A stretch of DNA of 64,000 nucleotides from Pythium myriotylum. Lineage: Eukaryota; Oomycota; Peronosporomycetes; Pythiales; Pythiaceae. The DNA lies in NCBI GenBank assembly GCA_023091665.1, contig JALJCQ010000014.1, positions 62,001 through 126,000 of the forward strand. The letters run 5' to 3'. A program made the translations under genes and the position numbers. Shown in pieces: positions 1 through 10,383 of the stretch (its first letter is position 1; each line of letters opens with the position of its first letter). The notes under the pieces are model-generated. The model ran no database searches. It was not told the origin of the DNA and worked only from the letters and a program-made list of their open reading frames with translations.

Positions 1-560
1 AGAAGTGATGATAATGTGAAGTATATTGAGCTACTTCTTGTGAGCTACAATACCTTACATCATCAAGAAGTATCTATGCGGCGTTTGGATGCTGAATCGA
101 AAGAGGACATACATACATACGAGAATGGAGAAGCACAAATACTATCGCTCTCGTAAACCGTGTAGTATTGTTTTAGTATACTCCACTTTAGACACATCGG
201 CACACTGATACGAATGCTCCACGAATCGATCGCTCAACCACAGCAAGCAGAGATCAAGCTACATTCAGTGAAGTGTGGCGCTGCTGACGATGCGCTTCAA
301 GTTCGGTGAAGATAGCGGAGAGGATGCGTTTACCCGAGCATGAGTCAGAGTATGTCTTTATTGGCGAAGATACTCAAGGTTGAATCGACCAGAGCACTTC
401 TTGGTCGATTTAATTCTCGCAATCTTCAAAAACATATCAACTTGAGCAAAGGCATTGCTGGCTAGTCGACTCGCCCAGACGTCATTTATGTCGGCACCAT
501 GATCGACTTGTAATTTATGTCGATGATGGCGCTTCCGTAAATTTCACCAAAGCGACCCAT

Positions 561-633
561 AAACATACTCGGTCGATCTCATTAGACTTTACACACTGTT
601 AATGAAGTCTAATGAGTTCAACCGAGTACGTTT
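561..633. repeat. Imperfect inverted repeat (hairpin)
   Basis: The arms 561-588 and 606-633 are reverse complements with about four mismatches and are separated by 17 nt. The arms contain ACTCGGT and CATTAGACT. It could be the remnant of a small foldback element or a structural site; no target duplication was recognised. Confidence 0.5.
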
Positions 634-1912
634 TTGAGTCGAATCAAATACACGCACACATCAGTACCCTTGTGTTAGCGAGTGCGCTTTAGGCTAGCAA
701 TTTTTCAGGTTGTAGAGTAGGGTTTTTGTGTTCGAGGAGAGACCATACCAATTCCCCACAAGGTGACTTCGATCTCTTGTCCGCAATTCTTTCAGCGATT
801 CTGTAAGATTAGGTGATTGAATAATCAACGAAGACAGAGGTTGCGCTGGAGAAATAATACGGCAAACCACAGCCGAAGAATAAAAGTCCCGACTGCTTCG
901 GTTCAGGAATTTGAAAATTTCGACTTATCGTAGACATCACCGTGAACGTGAAGAAGTGGGGTGTCGCTTGGCCTCCAACTCCAGTTCTGATTACATGCTG
1001 AAAGTGTACAGTAATAACAACCCCGGTATCACAAAGTTCAAGAAGTGGCATGCACAATGCCAAAGGCAAGGATAAGGAACCCTATTTGTACGCGGTTGGC
1101 AGGCCGTTGACGACACGTCAACGACCGATATGAGTGAGACTATCCAATTACGGTTCTACCTCGATGGGTTGGACGCATACAGTATTATCCACTAACCTCA
1201 TTTCCACCAACGTCAAATCTTGCAAACGATCGTGTCAAGTGCACCTACCGTGTGTGTATCCGATCGGAAAGGACAGGGGCTAGCATAGACGTCCCCTAGA
1301 CTGAAGACGTAAACCAACTCCTTCTGAGACTTGAAGTAAGAAAGTGACCTTTTCACCTTTCGACAAAGATCTCAGCGTCACCACGAAGTGATAAGAGAGG
1401 ACGCATCATTCTCCATTCCAGCGGAAAAAGTTGAATGATGACGTGAGTTGAGCAATGTCTGCTCCACCGCGCATAGGGAATGGGTGGTGGGTAGTCGCTT
1501 CGACGATATCACGACAGAAGAGGTGTCTCCAGACTGGAGACGTGTGTTGCAGAGCCGGAGCGGATCACCACGTGTCGGTTGACGTCTCCATCGATTTCTA
1601 ACCACTCTGCCGTGTGTTGAACGACTCCATGAGACAAGCAGCGGTGCGTACAGCACGTTCAGGATTACCTTCCAAGCACGTAAACCAGATCGCTGAACCG
1701 ATGCACATGGTCATCAAGCCTCTCCTTGTTCGGTACCAATACGTACGTACTACCCGGCTATAGGGCTCATTAAATTGCGATCCAATAGACCTCGCCTTCA
1801 AAGTCAAAAGTTACAATACGCCACTGAGCTCGATATTATAATGTGAGTCCATCTCGACTTCAATGCGTTGGTATTATGATCGCGTTCTGAGCGTCTTTTG
1901 ATGATGCTCACT

Positions 1913-2042
1913 GTAAAATGACGCTCGCTCTATGAGAGTCTACTCCATGACGCTCCTGAGCACAAGCGTCATCTACATCCGTGAACCACAAACGCTCTAT
2001 GCTCGTCAACTCCATGACGCTTTTGAGCAAATGCGTCATCCG
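1913..2042. promoter_or_regulatory. Cluster of TGACGC / GCGTCA sites
   Basis: TGACGC or GCGTCA occurs repeatedly here. There are two tandem, similar units, near 1931-1974 and 1998-2041, each with an ATGACGCT arm and a GCGTCAT arm around a GAGCA core. A related cluster lies at about 6001-6110 upstream of the second gene. TGACG is the half-site bound by many ATF/CREB-like bZIP factors. A regulatory role is inference. Confidence 0.35.
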
Positions 2043-2181
2043 CGATACGGCTGGCAATCTACGTCACACTGCTGACCACGAGAGCCAACAGCACACCATA
2101 CAACAAGAAGAGGGGAAAAATATTCATTATGTCCCACCCGCCATACAACGGAAATAGAAAGCTCTTCGGCAACCTCTTGAT

Positions 2182-2189
2182 TGACGTCA
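2182..2189. promoter_or_regulatory. TGACGTCA palindrome (CRE-like)
   Basis: This perfect 8 bp TGACGTCA sits 587 bp upstream of the start of the first FYVE/START gene. The same octamer is kept at 6331-6338 in the diverged upstream copy of the second gene. Its retention while the flanks changed suggests selection. In other eukaryotes it is a bZIP (CREB/ATF) site. Confidence 0.4.
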
Positions 2190-2701
2190 TCCAGAACAAC
2201 TGCTTTTGTTTGACGGCTCGATTGACGTTGTTGGCCTACTTGCCTCCTCATGGATTCAGAACAACTGCTTTCAAAGCGCCAGTCAGCTCGTTGCATCGTC
2301 TCGATGATGTCTTAGATAAGTGCAGAATTATCCACCAGAGCAAATGCGCATGAAGAACTTGCGCTGCAAAGCGAAAGGCGACGTTGCACTTCCACCCGGG
2401 GGCCAGCGGTTGATGTGGAACTTTATTTAATGAGACCAGGCGAATTCGATCCATTGATCCATACTACTTCCACCGGTATGGACGTGGGTCGCATGAACGA
2501 CTGCACTATAGCTCAAACCCAGCCGATTGAAGCAATGACCCCTCCTCTGCAAACTCGACTGTTTTTCAGATCACCCCCGAGTTTCGTCGTCGATTCAATA
2601 GCATTGTAGGCATAAGCGGTAAATCAACAGGTGATCGTGGAGCTTAGTGGGTGGAGGGACACGCGAGTGGGCAGTGACAAGTACAAAGAACCGACTTCCC
2701 A

Positions 2702-3760
2702 CGAGCACGCGACGAGCCAGATGCTTACACCCACCGCGAAGGTTTGGTCTCACTTCCCGTTTGGCACCATGAAGTTCCCTCTCGCTGAGAGGCCATTCCC
2801 ACACGTCATAGTCTCCGAGCAGCAAGCCCAAAATTACGATGTGCTCACCAAAAAGCTCGTGGCTTCGACGATGCTTGAATACGACCAATTTGTCCACGCC
2901 AATGGCCGCGCGATGGACCGGTCCGTGTGGAAACCCGTCAAAACTCGGGATGACGTCACCGTGTACAAGTACAACATGAGCGACCCATTCAGTGCCTGGA
3001 CCATGCCCAAGCTCGTAGCTGTCGGCACCATCCCGGGATCACTCGAGGATATCATGTACGGCGTCGTCACGCCCGACGCACAGACCATTCGCGTCAAGAC
3101 TTCGTACGTAAACGACGAGCTGCTCGACGGCGCTGTCCTACACAAGATCGAACACCCGACAGCTGAGGATCCGTTTCGTCTGCTCGCACTCAAGTGGATC
3201 GCAATGGGCCATCCACGCGTCGTGAATGCCGTGGTGCGGCCACGTGACTTTGTATTTGTCGAGTTCACTGGCATTCATCATATCCCTGGTGGAGGAGCTG
3301 TTGGCTTCCACGCCATCCAATCCGTCGAGCACCCGCATTGTCCCGAGCTCACGTCGCTCTCGCTCGTCCGCGCTCGCCTCTCCAACTGCTACCTCTACCG
3401 CCAGCTGCGACCAGGTGTCGTGGAGATCTACATGACCACGTACTCGGACCCGGGAGGCACTCCGCCCGAGCGCATTGCGATCATGTCGGCCGCCAACACG
3501 CTCATCGGCATGTGGAAGTCGCCTTGGTGTGCGCAGAACAAGAAGCTCTCGTTCATCTTGCAGGACCAAGCCATGCGAGATCGCTTCCGCATGGCGAGCA
3601 TTGCGTCTTCATCCATGCGGGTGGAGATTGGTGATAAGCGGTTTTGCAACATTTGCTGCAAACCGCGCAGCTCGTTACGGAGCGCGAATTCGCACTGTGA
3701 ACTTTGCACGGCGCTGGTCTGCACGCGGTGCCGTGTCGCTCGCAAACTTAGTTCGGCTAA
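2702..3760. repeat. Identity tract shared with 6689-7747
   Basis: This 1,059 bp stretch appears identical, at a constant offset of 3,987, to 6689-7747 in the tandem paralogue. It begins about 67 bp upstream of the start codon and ends inside the zinc-finger region. The paralogues are clearly diverged on both sides. The sharp boundaries are typical of a gene-conversion tract; collapsed assembly is the alternative. Confidence 0.8.
2750..2762 (+). promoter_or_regulatory. Oomycete initiator-like element
   Basis: TCACTTCCCGTTT lies 7 nt upstream of the proposed ATG and resembles the oomycete initiator consensus TCAYTYYNCAWTT. The same element is at 6737-6749. It would put the transcription start immediately before the ATG at 2769 and argues against longer N-terminal extensions. 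Confidence 0.4.
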
Positions 3761-4166
3761 CGAGAAGCTCGAACTCTCGCACCAGGTCGTGCAGGTCTGT
3801 AAGCGGTGTGTCTTGTGTGTGGCTGAAATCAACTCGTGGAGTATCGCGCGCGTGCAGTACGTCCCGGAGACCGAGGAAGTTTACGCACCGTCAAGTCAAT
3901 GGAGCGACTTTGACTCTACTCGAACGATCGAGATCCTGCGAGCAAGTATCGCACCTACTGTTTCCCCAGTCAACTCGGAGACATCCGAGCCAGAGGAACC
4001 AGCAATTGAAACGGTCGACGAATGGGTGCGGAAACAAAAGCTCTACGGGGTGTCGTCGCTGTCTTCCACTAACGATGTCGTCCAGAGTGAGCTGAACAAC
4101 ACAGCACCTATGAACCAGCAACTAAATGTTGATAAGTTAGAGTTTAAAATTAAGATATGTAATTGA
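2769..4166 (+). CDS. FYVE-type zinc finger / START-like lipid-binding protein, copy 1
   Basis: The predicted protein has 465 residues and no intron. The start was chosen at the MKFPL motif shared by nearly all paralogues in the window. Residues about 53-250 form a START-like lipid-transfer domain that opens with WKPVKTRDDVTVYK. Residues 293-347 form a FYVE-type zinc finger with cysteine pairs C293/C296, C310/C313, C318/C321 and C344/C347. The basic RRHHCR motif of classical FYVE domains, which grips PI3P, is missing, so the membrane lipid is uncertain. The tail is acidic, with an ETVDEW motif. The likely role is lipid sensing or transfer at endosomal membranes. It is a tandem partner of the gene at 6756, identical over most of the coding region; the two differ mainly in the C-terminal tail. 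Confidence 0.85.
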   Translation: MKFPLAERPFPHVIVSEQQAQNYDVLTKKLVASTMLEYDQFVHANGRAMDRSVWKPVKTRDDVTVYKYNMSDPFSAWTMPKLVAVGTIPGSLEDIMYGVVTPDAQTIRVKTSYVNDELLDGAVLHKIEHPTAEDPFRLLALKWIAMGHPRVVNAVVRPRDFVFVEFTGIHHIPGGGAVGFHAIQSVEHPHCPELTSLSLVRARLSNCYLYRQLRPGVVEIYMTTYSDPGGTPPERIAIMSAANTLIGMWKSPWCAQNKKLSFILQDQAMRDRFRMASIASSSMRVEIGDKRFCNICCKPRSSLRSANSHCELCTALVCTRCRVARKLSSANEKLELSHQVVQVCKRCVLCVAEINSWSIARVQYVPETEEVYAPSSQWSDFDSTRTIEILRASIAPTVSPVNSETSEPEEPAIETVDEWVRKQKLYGVSSLSSTNDVVQSELNNTAPMNQQLNVDKLEFKIKICN

Positions 4167-6755
4167 GTATTCGAGCTGTTGCTGGTCGTCTTTTTTTGGA
4201 TACCACGTACACAGGGACTTGCAAGACGCCTATCGTCAGCGTGAACAAGCTCGGGACGAAGAGAAGCCAGCCATCCACCAGTAGACTGTAGACAACCTAC
4301 ATGGCATTGTTGACGGTGCCGACGACAGGGACGCTGGATCCGTTGGACTTCGCAGCAATGACGGCCCAGTTGTTGAAGGGGATCTTCTAAGATTATGATG
4401 CCTAATAATCTTCATTTTCATCGTCGTCTCTATGTCGAATGTGATGAGCATCGAACTATAACTTTCGGGCGTCAGAGTTGCTGGGTGGTGGAAACGTTAC
4501 GATAATGATTTGAGATCAGATCTCACGATAGGGCAAATCCATACTGTACACGCCTCGATTCGTTGAAGTCACACTGACTCTTTGAGTTCTCCTAAAGCTG
4601 GTAAACATACCTGTATCTGGTCCGGTGGCTTCCTTTTGTGACTAACGAGTTCTGAGTGGAGAAACGAGACAACAACTCACTCATCTGGCCAGATAGGGGC
4701 CCCTTTGCCTCTCGGGCGCTTGAGGAAACACAAAAAAGCGACTCAATCACAATCGCGAAGTTCATGACTAATACGTTAGTGCAAAACCATCGTGAAAGAA
4801 AACGCACCTACGGATGGCAGTTCGTACCTGATCCGCGAACTGTTTCGAGACTACTGTACACAAGATGGTGAGCCGGGGCAGCTCCTCCGGTGATTCTGTA
4901 AGATCAAGTGATAAAATAATCGACGAACATGGTGGGGCCGCAACGATACGGCAACGGCGATCCTTATCCGAATGCTGCAGTCATCCCTCTCAACCGTTCA
5001 TATCGACGAATGCGGCGTTCGGTCAGAAAGTGGTAGCATTGAATCTAACTAGCGGTCCGAGAAATTGCCAGAGAGGGAGTCACTCCCCTCCCCTCCCTTC
5101 CCCTCGTGAAACGAAATTCGTGACATGAGCGAAGGTCGAACCCTCGTCGAACCCAGCTGACAGGCCATTCACAAGACGAAGACGACCGACAGGAATGTGA
5201 CTATCTAGTGTGGATCTAAGACGTCATGCTCGAGCCATGTTATCTAATGGGTTTTAGTTTGCCAATGTCAACTCTTGCAAACGACCGTGTCAAGTGCATT
5301 TACGTCAGCCCGTCAAAAAGAACGGATGATCCCGTTTGATGATGCAATTTCTGACATTTGAAGTAAGTCAGGTTCTTGCCTTTTCCAAAAGATCTCAGCG
5401 TCATCGTGAAGGTGTGATAAGTGGGGGAACATTCATCCTCTCAGAAAAGCGGAGACATGCACAGACAGCGTCTGCTATGTAGATAGGACACTGGTAATGG
5501 GGGTTTGCAGAAGTACTGACGATTTTGCGAGATAGGCTATATCGCAAAATCGTCAGAACTACTGCACACCTCCACACACACCTGCACACGTCTCCACAGG
5601 AGACATGTGTAGCGCGTAGCGAGAGACAAGTCCTCACGTGTCGATTGATGTCTCCGTTGCTTTCTGGCTGGATCCGGAAATCCTGGCTTGTCCACGCTCC
5701 ACCAAAGGATTGAAATTTGTGTGCCAACCTGTCTTGTCTTGAACGACTCAATGCGACAACCAGCCGTGACTACGCGATGGGTCACCTGCCAAGACGGCTC
5801 AGCTCGTACACAGGAGAAACCAGACCCCAATGTTCTTGTGGCTTGAGCCGAGCTAGCCCATGTTCTCCGGTGTTTGATGTAACTCGGTCTTATCCTGTGC
5901 GTGTGAGTATTTTTGTGTTACCAACAGCGTCCGACATCATACTAGTAATGACAGTCTGTGCATGCATCAATTTTTAGAGGCGTTGTTGCCACTATAGTTT
6001 TTGACGCTCAAGATGTAATTGCGTCATTTGTTGATGCCCCCAACTGACAGCCATCAACCGTCTTCTCTATGGTTGTCAACTCTATGATGCTCCCGAACAA
6101 AAGCGTCATCGACAGGTGTCGGTACGGCGATCAAAATTGCGGAGATTGAGTGCGGTGCCAGGACGAAATATGAGTACGAGTATTAGTTTGTTCGCGCTGG
6201 GCTGTCAGAACAAACGCCCAACTCAATTTCATACACTATCCTTCTTCTGTTTCAAGTTAGAGTCTACTCTGTTACGACAAGTGAAATCCATCCAGGAATG
6301 CTTGCAAACTACATTCTCGACCCTCCAGGTTGACGTCATCGACAACTGCTTTCTAACCGCATGGCAACGCGGGAAGTGAATAAATCCACTCGAGTTGGAA
6401 ATTATCCACCGGAGCAAATGCGCCCGCAGAACCGGCGCCATCGAGCGACAGGCGCTGACGTGGGAGGCCCACTTTGAACAAAATAGATCGACAGGAACTA
6501 CACCGTTGGGTGGAGGAAGGGAGATGCTTTCATGGACGAATGAATTTGAATCACCTCTTTGGGTTATCGTCGTTGATCCGGCAGTTTGGTGAGCGCATGC
6601 GGGTGGTGACTCACAGGCTCAGTTCAAAGCCTGGTGGATGGGGGGACAACGGAACGGGCCATGACGAGCAGAACGAACTGAATCCGCGCGAGCACGCGAC
6701 GAGCCAGATGCTTACACCCACCGCGAAGGTTTGGTCTCACTTCCCGTTTGGCACC
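4167..6755. other. Intergenic region between tandem FYVE/START genes
   Basis: No gene is supported here. About 4880-6440 is the diverged second copy of 800-2400. A short inverted repeat around TTTTGCGATATAGCC lies near 5521-5548: GACGATTTTGCGA is followed by TCGCAAAATCGTC. TGACGC-type sites cluster at about 6001-6110. The stretch 4167-4880 has nothing I recognise. Confidence 0.55.
6331..6338. promoter_or_regulatory. TGACGTCA palindrome (CRE-like), second copy
   Basis: This octamer is the counterpart of 2182-2189 and lies 425 bp upstream of the second FYVE/START start codon. The immediate context TTGACGTCATC is shared with the first copy, as is a nearby AACTGCTTT block. Confidence 0.4.
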
Positions 6756-7747
6756 ATGAAGTTCCCTCTCGCTGAGAGGCCATTCCCACACGTCATAGTC
6801 TCCGAGCAGCAAGCCCAAAATTACGATGTGCTCACCAAAAAGCTCGTGGCTTCGACGATGCTTGAATACGACCAATTTGTCCACGCCAATGGCCGCGCGA
6901 TGGACCGGTCCGTGTGGAAACCCGTCAAAACTCGGGATGACGTCACCGTGTACAAGTACAACATGAGCGACCCATTCAGTGCCTGGACCATGCCCAAGCT
7001 CGTAGCTGTCGGCACCATCCCGGGATCACTCGAGGATATCATGTACGGCGTCGTCACGCCCGACGCACAGACCATTCGCGTCAAGACTTCGTACGTAAAC
7101 GACGAGCTGCTCGACGGCGCTGTCCTACACAAGATCGAACACCCGACAGCTGAGGATCCGTTTCGTCTGCTCGCACTCAAGTGGATCGCAATGGGCCATC
7201 CACGCGTCGTGAATGCCGTGGTGCGGCCACGTGACTTTGTATTTGTCGAGTTCACTGGCATTCATCATATCCCTGGTGGAGGAGCTGTTGGCTTCCACGC
7301 CATCCAATCCGTCGAGCACCCGCATTGTCCCGAGCTCACGTCGCTCTCGCTCGTCCGCGCTCGCCTCTCCAACTGCTACCTCTACCGCCAGCTGCGACCA
7401 GGTGTCGTGGAGATCTACATGACCACGTACTCGGACCCGGGAGGCACTCCGCCCGAGCGCATTGCGATCATGTCGGCCGCCAACACGCTCATCGGCATGT
7501 GGAAGTCGCCTTGGTGTGCGCAGAACAAGAAGCTCTCGTTCATCTTGCAGGACCAAGCCATGCGAGATCGCTTCCGCATGGCGAGCATTGCGTCTTCATC
7601 CATGCGGGTGGAGATTGGTGATAAGCGGTTTTGCAACATTTGCTGCAAACCGCGCAGCTCGTTACGGAGCGCGAATTCGCACTGTGAACTTTGCACGGCG
7701 CTGGTCTGCACGCGGTGCCGTGTCGCTCGCAAACTTAGTTCGGCTAA
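6689..7747. repeat. Identity tract shared with 2702-3760
   Basis: This is the second member of the 1,059 bp pair described at 2702. Its right edge is a silent T/C difference at 7748, followed at once by further differences and a diverged tail. Its left edge is a C/A difference at 6688. Confidence 0.8.
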
Positions 7748-8144
7748 TGAGAAGCTCGAGCTCTCGTACCAGGTCGTGCAGGTCTGTAAGCGGTGTATCA
7801 TGTGTGTTGCCGGCATTAGTTCCTGGAAGATTGCGCGGTTGGAGTACACAACGGAGACCAGGACGGTTAACTCGCCCACAGACAACTGTGATTCGTTGCG
7901 AACAATCGCGGTCTTGTTCCCGAGCAACTTGACGGTCTCCCCCGTCAACTCAGAGACGTCCGAGCAAGATGAAGCGCCCATTGAAACTGTCGATGACTGG
8001 ATGCGGAAACGAAAGCTCCGCGTGGTGCCCTCTGCGTTTTCCGGTAACGATGCTATCCAAGGTGAGCCGAACAATACAGCACCTGCGGATAGGCGACTGG
8101 ATGCTGACAGCAAGTTGCAGTTTAAAATTAAGATGGTGAACTAA
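6756..8144 (+). CDS. FYVE-type zinc finger / START-like lipid-binding protein, copy 2
   Basis: The predicted protein has 462 residues, is intron-less and starts at the MKFPL motif. Residues 1-330 are identical to copy 1, covering the START-like domain and most of the zinc finger. After that the last cysteine pair (VCKRC) is kept but the tail diverges strongly. A short motif, ETVDDWMRKRKL, matches the ETVDEW region of copy 1, and both end in a lysine-rich FKIK stretch. The pattern suggests a shared lipid-binding module kept uniform by conversion while the tails adapt separately. It could equally reflect a very recent duplication of the core only. Its 3' end lies about 70 bp from the eroded SWEET fragment on the opposite strand. 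Confidence 0.85.
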   Translation: MKFPLAERPFPHVIVSEQQAQNYDVLTKKLVASTMLEYDQFVHANGRAMDRSVWKPVKTRDDVTVYKYNMSDPFSAWTMPKLVAVGTIPGSLEDIMYGVVTPDAQTIRVKTSYVNDELLDGAVLHKIEHPTAEDPFRLLALKWIAMGHPRVVNAVVRPRDFVFVEFTGIHHIPGGGAVGFHAIQSVEHPHCPELTSLSLVRARLSNCYLYRQLRPGVVEIYMTTYSDPGGTPPERIAIMSAANTLIGMWKSPWCAQNKKLSFILQDQAMRDRFRMASIASSSMRVEIGDKRFCNICCKPRSSLRSANSHCELCTALVCTRCRVARKLSSANEKLELSYQVVQVCKRCIMCVAGISSWKIARLEYTTETRTVNSPTDNCDSLRTIAVLFPSNLTVSPVNSETSEQDEAPIETVDDWMRKRKLRVVPSAFSGNDAIQGEPNNTAPADRRLDADSKLQFKIKMVN

Positions 8145-8214
8145 AACATAGTTCTTCTGCCACCCGATCGTACATTCGGCATCGGTCGGCTTGTGAACAA
8201 AGAAGAAACTCCAT

Positions 8215-8407
8215 TTAGGCGTGGCAAAATTTTAACTCAGCAAAAGACACGTCAGGGACGGGAGATTCCTTTATGCTATCGCGACCATATCAATCTCAGC
8301 ATCTTGAAGCTTTGCCACCAAGTCCAGTTCCACATTGGCCGGCAGACGGTGCGTCTTGAGGCCAAATACCACATACACGGCGATTTGCACGAGCCCCATC
8401 GTCAGGA
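8215..8407 (-). pseudogene. 3' remnant of an inverted SWEET gene copy
   Basis: The reverse complement of this stretch matches the end of the intact SWEET gene (about 13202-13405) with many substitutions and small indels. The shared blocks include the GATGGGGCTCGTGCAAATCGC segment, the GCCACGCCTAAATGG stop region and downstream DNA reaching 8161. The reading frame is broken. Beyond it, 8415-8559 matches 12260-12402, the region upstream of the intact SWEET. The left copy has therefore lost the equivalent of about 12403-13201, almost the whole gene. Confidence 0.8.
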
Positions 8408-8559
8408 TTCAACCTCGTACGTGAATGCGCAAGCAAGCGTTGACACGAAACGTCTAGCTAAGAGAACGAGCCTGTATTCTTGTCGTGAAGTCAGTTCGCT
8501 CGTTAATCGATGTCCTTCGAGTGTCCTATCCCGTCTGAAGGACATGGAAGTAAGCCTCT

Positions 8560-10383
8560 TTTGTCGGACAGCTCGATGGCGTCTAATACCTTGAGCTGAC
8601 GGCAGAGCCACGAGACGAGCCGAGCCGAGAGCAACACTCACACTCACTGACTTCCGAGAGACAAATGGCTACATCGTCAATCTCGTTGATCTGCACTTTC
8701 ACGGGAGTGTGCTGTGTCGGCCGAGAAATCCACCGCACGCTTTGGTGAGCAGGTCGTGACAGTGTGGGTTGTTTTGTCGGCTCGCCTTAGCGTTTCGTAT
8801 CAGTGCCGTCTCATCTCTATGGCTGACGGCAGAGGAGCTGAACACGCCAAACGCGCAGATGGGAAGACCCATGACACTGATAGTACGGCCTGTGAAACTG
8901 ATAGGAAGGCCCTTGGGAGTCGAGTATCCGCCAATCCGATCCTGCTGAAAGTGCACATACAACCAATGGAAAGTACTCGTCTCATCATGTCGATGAGAAG
9001 GCACGGATTGCGCTGATTATTCTGCTGCTTCAGAAACCCCACCATCGTGACCAACGCTCCTGAGTGCCTCCAAGCCCGAGCCAGCCCGTGGGACTGCCAG
9101 GTTTACCTCACCGTCTTCTGTTCGTTCCGGTGAGGTAAGGTGAGGCGAGGTGAATAAATGCAGTACATATGCATCGAGGAAACCTGGTCGGTTGAGGCGA
9201 ACCAGGCTCACTCCGAGATCTGCTCGTATCCCCTCAAGCCTCTAGCCTCTAGCCTTCGACCTCATCCAAACATGGATTCTTCCCCTGCCCATGCTGCCAA
9301 TCCGCTGCCAGCACTCCGGAAGGAAGTCAAGCTCTCGCCCAGGAGCCAGACGCAGCGCACGCGTGTGCTCGCTGCTCTCACTCGCATCGCGTCGATCAGC
9401 ATCAGTGATGTCGTGAAGGAAGATGGCCATCGCAACTATGTGATTGATATCCGCTTGACCAAGAGCCAGCAAGGCCTCGGCAAAACAGGCGCCAGCGAGT
9501 CGCCAAAGACAAGTGCAAACGGACCGGCCGACTTCCAAATCAAGAAGCGCTTCCACGATTTCTCCAACCTCCGGCATGAAATGTACTACCATGCGCACTC
9601 TGGCCACCGACACCACAAACGCCCCTGCGAGTTTTGTGCCAGCGTTGTCGACTTTCTCACCCACGCGACGAGCCTCCCTCGCCTTCACAGGCTCATCCTT
9701 GACAGTGCAGATACCACTCGGCAACAGCTTGAGAATTTCCTCAACCTGGCCCTGGACCTCGCGTTGCGAGCGAAGAGCCACTCGACTCACTGGTGCGAAG
9801 GCCAGTCGATGGTGCCATTGCTGGTGAAGCAATTCTTGTTGGGCGAGGATGGTGAGCTGGACGCGAGTCTTCCTAGCACAACCAGCCAGCCACGTCCAGC
9901 TGGGTGGGCGTACTCGAATGCGTGGGGGGCCTAGTTACTCATTCGCAAAAGTCGTACCGGTACTTCGAAGAAACATTCAAATTGACGTAATCGATAATTG
10001 AAACTCTCCAAACTGATGAACACCGTACCCATTCAGATGAATCACGTACTCGGACGAGTGTGGGATGATGCAATGAATCGAGAGACGACTTATACATCAG
10101 TTGCGACTGACAGAATCGCCGCTGATATTCGAGGAAATTAATTAATGTTGTCGATAATCGAGAGCTTCAAACTGATGAACACGCCTGGCGGAACGCGATG
10201 ACCGGCCTGGTCAGCTAGGCGGCGAGCCCTGTGGTACAGCGGCCGCAGACGCGCGTTATGAGGTTGCTTGTAGTATCGACTCCAGAAAAAGTACGACAAA
10301 AATGCTTCATTTTTGGTGTCGTCGCCAAGGTCCACCGTCTCCTTGAAGAGGCCAATGACCCTAATGAAGCATTTTTGTTAGGG
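8560..10383. repeat. Left arm of palindrome A
   Basis: This 1,824 bp is the inverted copy of 10436-12259 about the axis 10409.5. Every open frame on both strands is mirrored without change, so the arms are close to or fully identical. The arm includes a PX gene (9272-9934). Outside 8560 the match to the right side drops abruptly to a diverged level but continues for a few hundred bases. Confidence 0.85.
9272..9934 (+). CDS. Small PX (phox homology)-like protein, palindrome left arm
   Basis: The predicted protein has 220 residues and no intron. The start was chosen at MDSSP because upstream in-frame sequence does not resemble the other family members. Residues about 30-175 resemble a PX domain, with an ITSI-type first strand, a YVIDI strand and the R-F-H-D-F signature (residues 93-97) that contacts phosphoinositides in PX proteins. 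A short conserved insert carries H107, H112, C119 and C122, a possible zinc site. A second conserved block near the C-terminus reads CEGQSMVPLLVKQFLLG. The likely role is binding membrane phosphoinositides as a small adaptor, since no catalytic domain is present. An exact inverted copy lies at 10885-11547. Confidence 0.75.
   Translation: MDSSPAHAANPLPALRKEVKLSPRSQTQRTRVLAALTRIASISISDVVKEDGHRNYVIDIRLTKSQQGLGKTGASESPKTSANGPADFQIKKRFHDFSNLRHEMYYHAHSGHRHHKRPCEFCASVVDFLTHATSLPRLHRLILDSADTTRQQLENFLNLALDLALRAKSHSTHWCEGQSMVPLLVKQFLLGEDGELDASLPSTTSQPRPAGWAYSNAWGA

Larger units (their letters stand above)
800..2400. repeat. Upstream half of a tandem segmental duplication
   Basis: Several blocks recur in the same order about 4 kb downstream. 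They include GATTCTGTAAGAT (near 795 and 4892), CTTGCAAACGA (near 1220 and 5272), AAAGATCTCAGCGTCA (near 1365 and 5390), a TGACGTCA site (2182 and 6331) and GAGCAAATGCGC (near 2338 and 6411). Spacing between blocks varies through insertions and deletions. This shows that the two FYVE/START genes were duplicated together with their 5' regions. Confidence 0.75.
1..2768. other. Intergenic region upstream of the first FYVE/START gene
   Basis: I see no supportable gene here; the short open frames have no recognisable motif. The stretch from about 800 to 2400 is a diverged copy of about 4880 to 6440, the region upstream of the second FYVE/START gene. It carries a hairpin (561-633), a TGACGC cluster and a TGACGTCA site, listed separately. 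Confidence 0.6.

Noticed and set aside
2631..2768. N-terminal extension of the first FYVE/START gene, and the longer one at 6474-6755
   Set aside because: The two extensions are unrelated before position 2702/6689, and all paralogues align from MKFPL, directly after an initiator-like element.
2949..2956. TGACGTCA-like sites inside coding regions (also near 6936, 18877 and 20164)
   Set aside because: They fall in conserved codons such as DDVTV and are explained by the protein sequence.
9242..9832. 196-codon antisense frame over the PX gene, mirrored at 10987-11577
   Set aside because: It has no recognisable motif, whereas the sense frame has the PX signature and conserved paralogues.
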